Below are positions 1 through 6,029 of a DNA stretch of 11,429 nt, piece after piece; the stretch's first letter is position 1; every line of letters begins with the position of its first letter. The notes under the pieces are model-generated. The model did no database searches. It was not told the origin of the DNA and worked only from the letters and a program-made list of their open reading frames with translations. The stretch lies in the NCBI GenBank assembly GCA_904501945.1, contig CAJGCU010000076.1, positions 1 through 11,429 of the forward strand, read 5' to 3'. The stretch comes from an uncultured Bacteroidaceae bacterium. GTDB taxonomy: Bacteria; Bacteroidota; Bacteroidia; Bacteroidales; Bacteroidaceae. The translations under genes were made by a program, and so were the position numbers.

Positions 1-1
1 A

Positions 2-652
2 GACACCTTGATGTATATCCTCACACTGGATAATCCTGCAGGAAAAGAAACTTTCAGATTCTTCTACAGGCCAGACAGCATAAAATACGTATCATTGCCA
101 GAAAAGGGTAACGAGCTTCAAAACAAAGGAGTCTATTTTTTTGAATATTGCCTTGAAAATGGAGACACCTTCCAGAATCATTGTCTCGACACACTAAAAA
201 TGGAGACATACCTCAGACCTGTATTAACCCAGAAAGGTATCAAGAGCCATAAATTCTACCTGTATAACGATCATACCGTCAAGGGTACCACCTACGACTT
301 TGTCCATTTTACTAAAACAAATTCCGCCACTGACGAAATCCAAGGAACAATCTACACCATACAGTCGAAAGAACAAGCAGATGACGTGCTCAAACAGCTC
401 AATCACGCTATCAACCAGTTCATTGACGAGAATCCTCAAACAAACCACTGGAAACCAGAACAAAAAAAACAGATTTTATTCTGCAGCACCCTTTCCTCCA
501 ACCAAGAATACTGCATATTCCACCTGCATTCGGAAGAAACGGACACGCACTACATCATGATATTCAATGCCACAGGCACACTCTCTCTGCCGAGAGGCTG
601 GCAAAACATGAAAAGCTGGGTTAACGGGAAAATTGAATACTACAGAAACTAA
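2..652 (+). CDS. Unrecognised protein, 5' end cut by window edge; paralogue of the next gene
   Basis: The product is unrecognised and no function is claimed. The reading frame is open to the left edge (bases 2-4 onward), so the TTG at 8 and ATG at 11 are unlikely to be the real start. The visible 216 codons correspond to the last two thirds of the downstream protein. Both contain an S/T-L/V-x-Y-x-L-x-L strand near the left end of the match, a K-G-I block followed by an aromatic-rich strand (KGIKSHKFYLY here, EGIEKQELYIS in the neighbour), and a closing signature LPRxWxxxKSWxNGKxxY. The neighbour has about 135 residues before this point, including a signal peptide, so the missing part here probably encodes a signal peptide and N-terminal segment. 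It ends in TAA 21 bases before the next ATG, so the two are probably co-transcribed. It is A/T-rich and polar, with no membrane segment in the visible part. Confidence 0.7.
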   Translation, partial: DTLMYILTLDNPAGKETFRFFYRPDSIKYVSLPEKGNELQNKGVYFFEYCLENGDTFQNHCLDTLKMETYLRPVLTQKGIKSHKFYLYNDHTVKGTTYDFVHFTKTNSATDEIQGTIYTIQSKEQADDVLKQLNHAINQFIDENPQTNHWKPEQKKQILFCSTLSSNQEYCIFHLHSEETDTHYIMIFNATGTLSLPRGWQNMKSWVNGKIEYYRN

Positions 653-673
653 CTCTTATTCTACCAACGATAT

Positions 674-1861
674 ATGAAAAAAATAATAATCACACTTTGT
701 GCCGCATTGCTCACCCTGAGTGTTTCCGCACAAGACAACATAAAGTTACGCACATATATCAACCCTACGATTGGAAATCTTTTGAATTACGCCGATTCAT
801 TGGGAGTACATGTCGATACTATTTATACAACCGTTAGTGGGCAACGTGAAAAAATCATCCGTTTCCGTTTAATTATTCAAAGCAACATAACAAGATTCAC
901 TTTAACTGGAAATGAAAAGGTTGACAAAAAGGTTGACAAAAGAAATCAAGAAATGGACAGCATAAATGCTAATCAAAATCTTAAGATGAGCGTTCTGCTG
1001 GACTCAATCCAACAAGCATTCAAGGTGCTGGCTGACAGCAGCCAAGAGAATTACATGTGGGAATATCATCAAAATGGGAAAGACAGCATTGTATATTCAT
1101 TAGCATTAGAATACAAAAAAAACAGAAACAAGAAGGTTAAGAATAAGTATACAGGACAAATAAATAAAAGAAATATATATTTTTCCGATGTAACAGAATC
1201 AGCTATGTTTCAATATACTTCAGATTCAACACAAAGTGCTGTCTCTCCTCACAAATTCTTTCGTTATGGCAATTTCACTTACACATATTCCCCTGACAGT
1301 ATTAACATCAACCAATCATACGACGGCTACATCGACTCAAAAGCATATTGGAAAACGCTCAAGAAGATATTCCAAAAGGAAGGAATAGAAAAACAAGAAC
1401 TATATATATCCAAAGACAGCACCTACCATCTCAAAATAGAAGAATTGGAAAGCGGAAGCAATCTTTCCTGCAATATCTCTAAACAAAAAGTATTGATTTA
1501 TTCTATGGAATCAATAGACTTAGCAAACAAAATCATTCGTGAAATCATTGACTCCACATGGATACATTTAGATAAGCATCCTGACGTTCAGTACGACATG
1601 TATGCGAATGCTGGATTTTACGACGACCGCAGTTATGCCTATATCCTCTCTATTGGTAATGATTACGACCAATCAAAAAAATACTTCCGTATCAATCTTA
1701 AGAAGGACAGAATAGGCAAGAATACCACGTACTATTTTTTTATTAGTGAGAACCAAGGTATCTATTTCCTCCCTCGAGATTGGGAGATTCTCAAAAGCTG
1801 GAAAAACGGGAAGAAAACCTACAACAAGAAATTGGTAGAACAAAGATTCCACTCCCGATAA
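674..1861 (+). CDS. Unrecognised exported protein with N-terminal signal peptide
   Basis: A 395-residue protein of unrecognised family. Residues 1-19 form a clear Sec signal peptide (Lys-Lys start, hydrophobic ITLCAALLTL core, SVSA cleavage site before QDN). There is no lipobox Cys at the cleavage site, so a soluble periplasmic or secreted protein is likely. The mature part is rich in Lys, Asp, Ser and Tyr and looks like mixed alpha/beta. The C-terminal about 260 residues resemble the preceding gene and end with the shared LPRxWxxxKSWxNGKxxY signature. ATG 674 is chosen because it gives an intact signal peptide directly. No Shine-Dalgarno sequence is visible. The gene is very A/T-rich: bases 1081-1140 hold 16 G/C of 60, against 39 of 60 for bases 3061-3120 in mutY. 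Family and function are unknown; a lineage-specific envelope protein is my inference. Confidence 0.8.
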   Translation: MKKIIITLCAALLTLSVSAQDNIKLRTYINPTIGNLLNYADSLGVHVDTIYTTVSGQREKIIRFRLIIQSNITRFTLTGNEKVDKKVDKRNQEMDSINANQNLKMSVLLDSIQQAFKVLADSSQENYMWEYHQNGKDSIVYSLALEYKKNRNKKVKNKYTGQINKRNIYFSDVTESAMFQYTSDSTQSAVSPHKFFRYGNFTYTYSPDSININQSYDGYIDSKAYWKTLKKIFQKEGIEKQELYISKDSTYHLKIEELESGSNLSCNISKQKVLIYSMESIDLANKIIREIIDSTWIHLDKHPDVQYDMYANAGFYDDRSYAYILSIGNDYDQSKKYFRINLKKDRIGKNTTYYFFISENQGIYFLPRDWEILKSWKNGKKTYNKKLVEQRFHSR

Positions 1862-1889
1862 CCATTTATCCCTACGTACCAATAACAAA

Positions 1890-1935
1890 CGCACCCCTCG
1901 GGTCCGCCATCACGAACCCGAGGGGTGCGCCTTTT
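1890..1935 (+). terminator. Strong intrinsic terminator, possibly bidirectional
   Basis: A perfect 14-bp inverted repeat, CGCACCCCTCGGGT (1890-1903) and its complement (1916-1929), encloses a 12-base loop and is followed by C-CTTTT at 1930-1935. It lies 28 bases after the stop of the secreted-protein gene. Read on the other strand the stem is followed by TTTGTTATT, so it may also stop transcripts from the convergent regulator gene. The rest of the gap up to 2153 shows no further gene, hairpin or promoter-like element that I can support. Confidence 0.8.
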
Positions 1936-2153
1936 CGTACCCGACGGCTACGCCTACGTACACACTATGTAAGCACGTGGAATTTTGTCATCCCCCTTAA
2001 AAAACAAATATCGACTAAAAAAATAATAGAATTTTTATTGTGCTAGTTTCGTTAAAGCGGGCATTCGTTTTGCAGATGTACGGTTTTGAGATGTTATGAC
2101 CATGCAACGATGGAGCTGTTTCTGTTTGCTGTCCGCTGTCGCCGCACACGGAT

Positions 2154-2765
2154 CTAGATTTCTCCCACATCGACGAGTCCGTTCATGACTGCATAGATGA
2201 TGACTTCGGCCAGGGAGCGCGCTTTCAGCTTCTCCATGATGTTCTTGCGATGGGTGATGACGGTGGTGAGCCCGATGTTGAGCGTATCTGCAATCTCCTT
2301 GTTGATGAGTCCCTTGGCCAGCAGCACGAGCACCTCTGCCTCGCGCGGAGAGAGCAGGGGCTTTCCTGCAGCACCAGCTGGATGCTGGAGCTCGGCTTCC
2401 GCACGGGGAGGATGATGGGCATGGGACTGCTGCCTGTGCCCATGGCTGTGTAGGGAGAGGATGGATTTGACGAGCGCTTTCTCGTCCTGACAGACGTTCA
2501 GGGTAGGCACTCCTGCTATCTGCAGGTCGCCATTGACGAGCACGATGGAGCGTTTGGCATTCTCACGGAAAAAAGATGTGTGTTCGAAGTAGATACGCGA
2601 TGCCACGAAGTAATGCACAAACTGCCCGTGGTCGGCTGCTTGCAACTCTTCGAAGGAGATAAAGAGGCGTACCTCCGCTATCGGGATGATGTCGGTCAGG
2701 ATGGGCTGCAACCCCAGGGCGGTCAGAATGTTTGTGTCGACAATTGCTATCTCAAAATGTGGCAT
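2154..2765 (-). CDS. LuxR/GerE-type regulator with receiver-like N-terminus and His-rich linker
   Basis: A 203-residue DNA-binding regulator. Residues 138-197 are a GerE/LuxR helix-turn-helix (LSPREAEVLVLLAKG, NKEIADTL, then THRKNIMEKL as the recognition region). Residues 3-100 resemble a response-regulator receiver (FEIAIVDTN as strand 1 with its acidic residue). Where strand 3 should carry the phosphorylated Asp, the sequence reads HYFVASR with no Asp, so phosphorylation control looks lost. Between the domains, residues 106-128 hold seven His (HSHGH and HAHH clusters), a possible metal- or haem-responsive linker (inference). ATG 2765 is preferred over an upstream in-frame ATG at 2861: the domain starts directly at MPHFEIAIVD, the 32 extra residues look non-native, and a TACCTTTG promoter element lies inside that extension. 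No histidine kinase gene is adjacent. The target is unknown; nearby mutY and the haem-uptake operon are only candidates. Confidence 0.82.
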   Translation of the reverse strand: MPHFEIAIVDTNILTALGLQPILTDIIPIAEVRLFISFEELQAADHGQFVHYFVASRIYFEHTSFFRENAKRSIVLVNGDLQIAGVPTLNVCQDEKALVKSILSLHSHGHRQQSHAHHPPRAEAELQHPAGAAGKPLLSPREAEVLVLLAKGLINKEIADTLNIGLTTVITHRKNIMEKLKARSLAEVIIYAVMNGLVDVGEI

Positions 2766-2786
2766 GGTGCACAAAGATTGGATACG

Positions 2787-2794
2787 CAAAGGTA
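2787..2794 (-). promoter_or_regulatory. -7 promoter element of the LuxR-type regulator gene
   Basis: On the minus strand this reads TACCTTTG, matching the Bacteroidota -7 consensus TAnnTTTG. It would start transcription roughly 15 bases upstream of the ATG at 2765, which supports that start. No clear -33 TTG is seen. It is part of TTTGCTACCTTTG, found also on the plus strand before mutY. Confidence 0.5.
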
Positions 2795-2910
2795 GCAAAA
2801 AGGGTGAAGAAAAGAGTAAAAAAGGAAAGAAAATGTTCCTTTTATGCCAAAATGCCACCACGCAACCAACAATTTTTCTCTTCTCGTTTTATTAAGTCCT
2901 AGTTCTTTGC

Positions 2911-2918
2911 TACCTTTG
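2911..2918 (+). promoter_or_regulatory. -7 promoter element of mutY
   Basis: TACCTTTG matches the TAnnTTTG consensus. It ends only four bases before the mutY ATG at 2923, so the predicted transcription start falls at or next to the A of the ATG. The surrounding 13 bases (2906-2918) are identical to the minus-strand promoter word at 2787-2799. No convincing -33 TTG is present at the usual distance. Confidence 0.5.
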
Positions 2919-2922
2919 TAAT

Positions 2923-3918
2923 ATGTTCAGCACAACCCTACTCAACTGGTTTGCCCTCAACGGGCGCGACTTGCCTTGGCGGCACACGAAAGATGCGTAT
3001 GCCATCTGGCTGAGCGAGGTCATTCTGCAACAGACTCGCATTCAGCAGGGCATGGACTACTGGCTGCGCTTCGTGCGACGTTGGCCGCGAGTGGAAGACT
3101 TGGCTACGGCGAGCGAAGACGAAGTGCTGCGCGAGTGGCAAGGGCTTGGCTATTACAGTCGCGCACGCAATCTGCATGCAGCCGCACAACAGATTGCGGC
3201 AAACGGATCGTTCCCTAACACTTTAGACGGTATCAAGAAGTTGAAAGGCGTTGGCGACTATACAGCTGCCGCCATTGGCTCCATAGCATTCGGACTGCCC
3301 GCGGCTGTGGTGGATGGTAATGTGTATCGTGTGCTGGCACGCCATTACGGCATAGACACTCCTATCAACACGACGCAGGGCAAGAGGCTTTTCACAGAAC
3401 TGGCACAATCGCTGCTACCAGTTGACCAGCCAGCCTCATTCAATCAGGCGATGATGGACTTCGGGGCGATTCAGTGCACTCCGACCTCCCCTAAATGCGT
3501 GCTCTGCCCTCTGCAGGAATCCTGCGAGGCATTTCGAAGCGGACGGGTTGGCGAACTTCCTGTAAAGGAAAAGAAGCTGACCATACAGACACGCCGCTTC
3601 ACCTATATGTATATACGTTGCCAAGGCAAGACGGCCATACGGAAGAGGGCGGCTGGAGACATCTGGCAGGGGTTGTGGGAGCCTGTGCTGGCTGAGGAAT
3701 GCGGGATGCTAGCTGGGGCGAAGCTGCTCCGCAAAGATGTGAAGCACGTCCTTACCCACCGCATTCTGCTTGCCGACTTCTATCTGCTGGAGACAGAAGC
3801 ATTTCCTACCTTGCCTGAGGGCTATATCTGGATAGACGAAACTGAGCTGGACAAGTACGCTGTACCACGTCTTATCGAGCTACTGCACGAGGCAGTCTTT
3901 TCAAATCCTCACAAATAA
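2923..3918 (+). CDS. mutY: A/G-specific adenine DNA glycosylase MutY
   Basis: MutY removes adenine mispaired with 8-oxoguanine in base excision repair, in the cytoplasm. The 331 residues contain every family hallmark: the N-terminal LPWR motif (17-20), SEVILQQT with the catalytic Glu32, a helix-hairpin-helix LKGVGDYTAAAI (107-118), VVDGNVYRVLAR with the catalytic Asp131, and a [4Fe-4S] loop with C185-x6-C192-x2-C195-x5-C201. The C-terminal third is the NUDIX-like domain that recognises 8-oxoguanine (from about residue 224, with GDIWQGLWEPV and VKHVLTHR). The length is normal for the Bacteroidota form. ATG 2923 is required, because the next Met lies beyond the LPWR and LQQT motifs. The promoter sits almost on top of this start. 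Its last codons overlap the dyad of the following operon. The gene appears intact and is relatively G/C-rich. Confidence 0.96.
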   Translation: MFSTTLLNWFALNGRDLPWRHTKDAYAIWLSEVILQQTRIQQGMDYWLRFVRRWPRVEDLATASEDEVLREWQGLGYYSRARNLHAAAQQIAANGSFPNTLDGIKKLKGVGDYTAAAIGSIAFGLPAAVVDGNVYRVLARHYGIDTPINTTQGKRLFTELAQSLLPVDQPASFNQAMMDFGAIQCTPTSPKCVLCPLQESCEAFRSGRVGELPVKEKKLTIQTRRFTYMYIRCQGKTAIRKRAAGDIWQGLWEPVLAEECGMLAGAKLLRKDVKHVLTHRILLADFYLLETEAFPTLPEGYIWIDETELDKYAVPRLIELLHEAVFSNPHK

Positions 3919-3928
3919 GGATTGTGAG
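3908..3928. promoter_or_regulatory. Operator-like dyad over the -33 element of the haem-uptake operon
   Basis: CTCACAA (3908-3914) and TTGTGAG (3922-3928) form a perfect 7-bp inverted repeat with a 7-base spacer. The right arm contains the promoter's -33 TTG (3922-3924), so a bound dimer would compete with or position RNA polymerase. No T-run follows, so an intrinsic terminator for mutY is less likely. The left arm lies in the last codons of mutY. The binding protein is unknown. Confidence 0.4.
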
Positions 3929-3952
3929 ATCAAACAAAAAACCGTAACTTTG
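3922..3952 (+). promoter_or_regulatory. Promoter of the DUF4491-calycin-hmuY-TonB receptor operon
   Basis: TTG (3922-3924), a 20-base spacer and TAACTTTG (3945-3952) match the Bacteroidota -33/-7 layout closely, the best promoter in the window. The predicted start near 3957-3959 gives a leader of about 35 bases before the ATG at 3994. The leader holds a small dyad, AAGTT (3963-3967) and AACTT (3973-3977). Confidence 0.65.
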
Positions 3953-3993
3953 CAGCGCATTTAAGTTCTAACAACTTCAAGCACATACGGCAC

Positions 3994-4323
3994 ATGAACT
4001 TTTCAGGACTGATTATTGCAGCTGCAACCTTTCTCGCCATAGGAGCTTTTCACCCTATTGTGATTAAAGCGGAATATTATGGCGGCACTCGTTGCTGGTG
4101 GGCATTCCTTGCGGCAGGCATGGCGTTTGTCGCGGCTTCGCTCTTCACGGAGAATGACATCGTCAGCCCTGTGCTTGGCGTTGTAGGTTGTTCGTGTCTT
4201 TGGAGCATCTTGGAACTGTTTGAGCAGAAGAAGAGAGTGGAAAAGGGATGGTTCCCCATGAATCCGAAGAGAAAGGATTGCTATAGGAAAACAGGCTCTT
4301 CACCAAATGAGAAGAATGAATAA
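3994..4323 (+). CDS. DUF4491 family small membrane protein
   Basis: A 109-residue membrane protein that I recognise as DUF4491, a Bacteroidota-enriched family of unknown function. Three hydrophobic segments are visible: about residues 4-24, 35-51 and 56-76. The conserved pattern is present: NFSGLII at the start, FHPIVIKAEYY (19-29), the CWW at 34-36, and WSILELFEQKKRVEKGWFP (70-88) followed by NPKRK, a charged cytoplasmic-looking tail. The ATG at 3994 fits the family's usual N-terminus and lies about 35 bases after the predicted transcription start. It is first in the apparent haem-uptake operon, with 22 bases to the next gene. The position suggests a link to envelope or haem functions, but no enzymatic motif is visible and no role is asserted. 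Confidence 0.82.
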   Translation: MNFSGLIIAAATFLAIGAFHPIVIKAEYYGGTRCWWAFLAAGMAFVAASLFTENDIVSPVLGVVGCSCLWSILELFEQKKRVEKGWFPMNPKRKDCYRKTGSSPNEKNE

Positions 4324-4345
4324 TCACTAAATAAATTAAAGAAGA

Positions 4346-5236
4346 ATGAAAGCATTAAAGTATTTTGCCCTGATGATGATTGGGCTCTGCCTCATCACAG
4401 CGTGCAGTGACGACAACGGAGACGGTGGCGAAGGCGATGGCGTGGACACAGTCCTCTTCCACGAGTTTACTGGCTACATTTATGTTTCATCCCAATATTT
4501 TGGCAAGACCTATTACGGCAACGACGCCAAGTTCAGCGTCTGGACTGCTGGCGACCAATATATCGTGAAGTTTTCTGACCCTGTCTGGGGAGATGCTCAG
4601 TTTGGCTACGTGCAGTTTGGCGAGAATCTGCAAGGCACAGGCAACATCAAGTTCAACTATATGAACTACAACGGCACTAACCCTGCCATCTTGAAAGGAA
4701 CCACATTGGCACCAGTCATTGAAATTCCCAGCGTGATGAAGGGATGCACCATCTACTTCCACGCAGGCGAGGCTTCGATGGCGGATGTTGTGGCGGGAAC
4801 TTATAGCGGAACAAACACTGTTGTTGTGGGGGGCGCTTACACCTACACGGCGAATATGGCCTATACCATCAAGGCTAACCCCGACAGCACCATCACCATC
4901 GAAGTACCTGAATACAAACTCAACAACACGATCATGGGCAACCTCACACTGGGCGCATACACCATCAGCAATATCGCTTACGACAAAAAAACAGAGACGT
5001 TCCACCATGTTTATGGAGAAGACGGGCTTGCCCAGCACTTCAAGGCTGTGAACGTGGATGAAAACGGGAAAGAAATCAATCCGCCAACCATGGACCAGCT
5101 GTACAGCTTTGCCCCCAACAGCCAAATCGTTCTGGAACCAGTTCCAGGTGGAGGTATCAAGGTAGAAAACAGTTTCCAGCTCGGGAAAATGCCTTTCCCT
5201 ATCGTTGCCACATTTGAGAAGAAGGTGATGAAATGA
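4346..5236 (+). CDS. Calycin-like domain lipoprotein with two related repeats
   Basis: A 296-residue lipoprotein. The lipobox is ITAC with Cys20, followed at once by SDDNGDGGEGDG; acidic residues right after the Cys resemble the Bacteroidota lipoprotein export signal, so surface display is likely (inference). The C-terminal half (about 147-292) looks like a calycin-like beta-barrel domain of the Bacteroidota type: AGTYSGT, then the alternating strands TITIEVPEYKLNN and MGNLTLGAYTISNI. The N-terminal half (about 40-128) seems to repeat this layout in diverged form (TGYIYVSS, QYIVKFSDPVWG, FGYVQFGENLQGTGNI). The stop overlaps the hmuY ATG by four bases (ATGA), so translation is probably coupled. 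The ligand is unknown; a partner role in haem binding is suggested only by the neighbours. The domain family call is from memory of its pattern. Confidence 0.78.
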   Translation: MKALKYFALMMIGLCLITACSDDNGDGGEGDGVDTVLFHEFTGYIYVSSQYFGKTYYGNDAKFSVWTAGDQYIVKFSDPVWGDAQFGYVQFGENLQGTGNIKFNYMNYNGTNPAILKGTTLAPVIEIPSVMKGCTIYFHAGEASMADVVAGTYSGTNTVVVGGAYTYTANMAYTIKANPDSTITIEVPEYKLNNTIMGNLTLGAYTISNIAYDKKTETFHHVYGEDGLAQHFKAVNVDENGKEINPPTMDQLYSFAPNSQIVLEPVPGGGIKVENSFQLGKMPFPIVATFEKKVMK

Positions 5237-5988
5237 GGCAACTTTCTTTAGCTTTGTCGCTGCTGCTGCTCGCTTCCTGCGAAGGCTTGTTTGACGACAT
5301 CTATGACGCGCCCCTTGAAGAAGAGGGTGCGGGAAAGGAGCAGCTGTACATTGACGCCTCCAGCTGGACCGAATGGCATTACATTGATTTTGAAGCGATA
5401 GCCGACAGTCTGCAAAGCAACAGCCTGTACAATCCCTCTAGCGCAGTTGTAACGTATGCCATTCCTACAGAAGCTATTGAAAGCGAAGGAAAGAGCGGTA
5501 TCTACACCTATTGGTATGATGTGTTCGGAGCAGGCATTTCCAATCACGAGTTTCGCAGTTTCACACCCACAAAGAGACAAGAAGAGCCTGTTGCCTGGAG
5601 CATTGCCATACACAGAAACAACGTACGGACCAATGGCGGCAGCGTGTATGAGACACCTTACACGTCGATGAGCGATTTGCCCGAAAGCAGCGAAGCCTTC
5701 AAGAATGCCGCTTTCACAGAGGACGCATGGAACGAGAAAGACGTATGGACGGTGCAGGACCGCATGCTGCAAGGACTAATAGGCAATCAAGGCATCCATG
5801 TCAACCAAGTGCTCTCGGCATGGCTGAAGGTGCATATACCGCCCGTTCCTCCTGTCTTCACGCTTAACAGCCATGTGTTTGTCCTCAAACTGAAAAATGG
5901 CACCTGCGCTGCACTCCAGCTGGAGAATTACCAGAATACGGCAGGGAAAAAGTGCTTTCTGACCATCAACTACAAGTATCCTTATTAA
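5233..5988 (+). CDS. hmuY: HmuY family haem-binding lipoprotein
   Basis: HmuY-family proteins are outer-membrane or released lipoproteins that take haem from host haemoproteins and deliver it to a TonB receptor. The 251 residues start with a lipoprotein signal (LLLASC, Cys16). Family features follow: a WHYIDF strand (48-53), YWYDVFG, the central WSIAIHRNNVRTNGG (122-136), and the C-terminal block FTLNSHVFVLKLKNGTCAALQLENY ending in TINYKYPY (the block spans 209-251). Compared from memory with Porphyromonas gingivalis HmuY, the haem ligands His134 and His166 are not conserved: the His166 position falls on Ile202 (His201 is adjacent), and Met178 lies near the His134 region. The start overlaps the stop of the upstream lipoprotein; the 41 bases to the TonB receptor gene contain a repeat of its own 3' end. 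The substrate may be haem or a related porphyrin. Confidence 0.88.
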   Translation: MRQLSLALSLLLLASCEGLFDDIYDAPLEEEGAGKEQLYIDASSWTEWHYIDFEAIADSLQSNSLYNPSSAVVTYAIPTEAIESEGKSGIYTYWYDVFGAGISNHEFRSFTPTKRQEEPVAWSIAIHRNNVRTNGGSVYETPYTSMSDLPESSEAFKNAAFTEDAWNEKDVWTVQDRMLQGLIGNQGIHVNQVLSAWLKVHIPPVPPVFTLNSHVFVLKLKNGTCAALQLENYQNTAGKKCFLTINYKYPY

Positions 5989-6014
5989 AAAATACAGGTT
6001 CTTATTAAAAAATA
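5981..6014 (+). repeat. 14-bp direct repeat spanning the hmuY stop codon
   Basis: CTTATTAAAAAATA occurs at 5981-5994 and again at 6001-6014, a period of 20 bases. The first copy contains the hmuY TAA (5986-5988). The second ends 15 bases before the TonB receptor ATG. It looks like a local duplication or slippage event; there is no sign of a mobile element. Confidence 0.8.
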
Positions 6015-6029
6015 AAGTCAAGACTCCCT

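Noticed and set aside
1871..1961. CCTACGTAC repeated at 1871-1879 and 1953-1961 on both sides of the terminator, like the ends of a miniature element
   Set aside because: Nine bases is short, there are no terminal inverted repeats or clear target duplication, and the hairpin between is explained as a terminator.
1780..2046. 88-codon plus-strand frame crossing the end of the secreted-protein gene and the terminator
   Set aside because: It overlaps a real gene in another frame and would translate the terminator hairpin.
2766..2861. 32-residue N-terminal extension of the LuxR-type regulator that resembles a signal peptide
   Set aside because: A cytoplasmic DNA-binding protein needs none, and a TACCTTTG promoter element lies within it on the same strand.
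3908..3928. The dyad after mutY as a mutY terminator
   Set aside because: It is followed by an A-rich stretch and not Ts on the plus strand, and it overlaps a good promoter -33 element, so an operator is the better reading.
4487..5125. 212-codon minus-strand open frame
   Set aside because: It is fully antisense to the calycin-like lipoprotein gene, has no recognisable domain, and its Cys/His/Val-rich composition is typical of a shadow frame.
5248..5772. 174-codon minus-strand open frame inside hmuY
   Set aside because: It is antisense to a clear HmuY-family protein, with no recognisable product.
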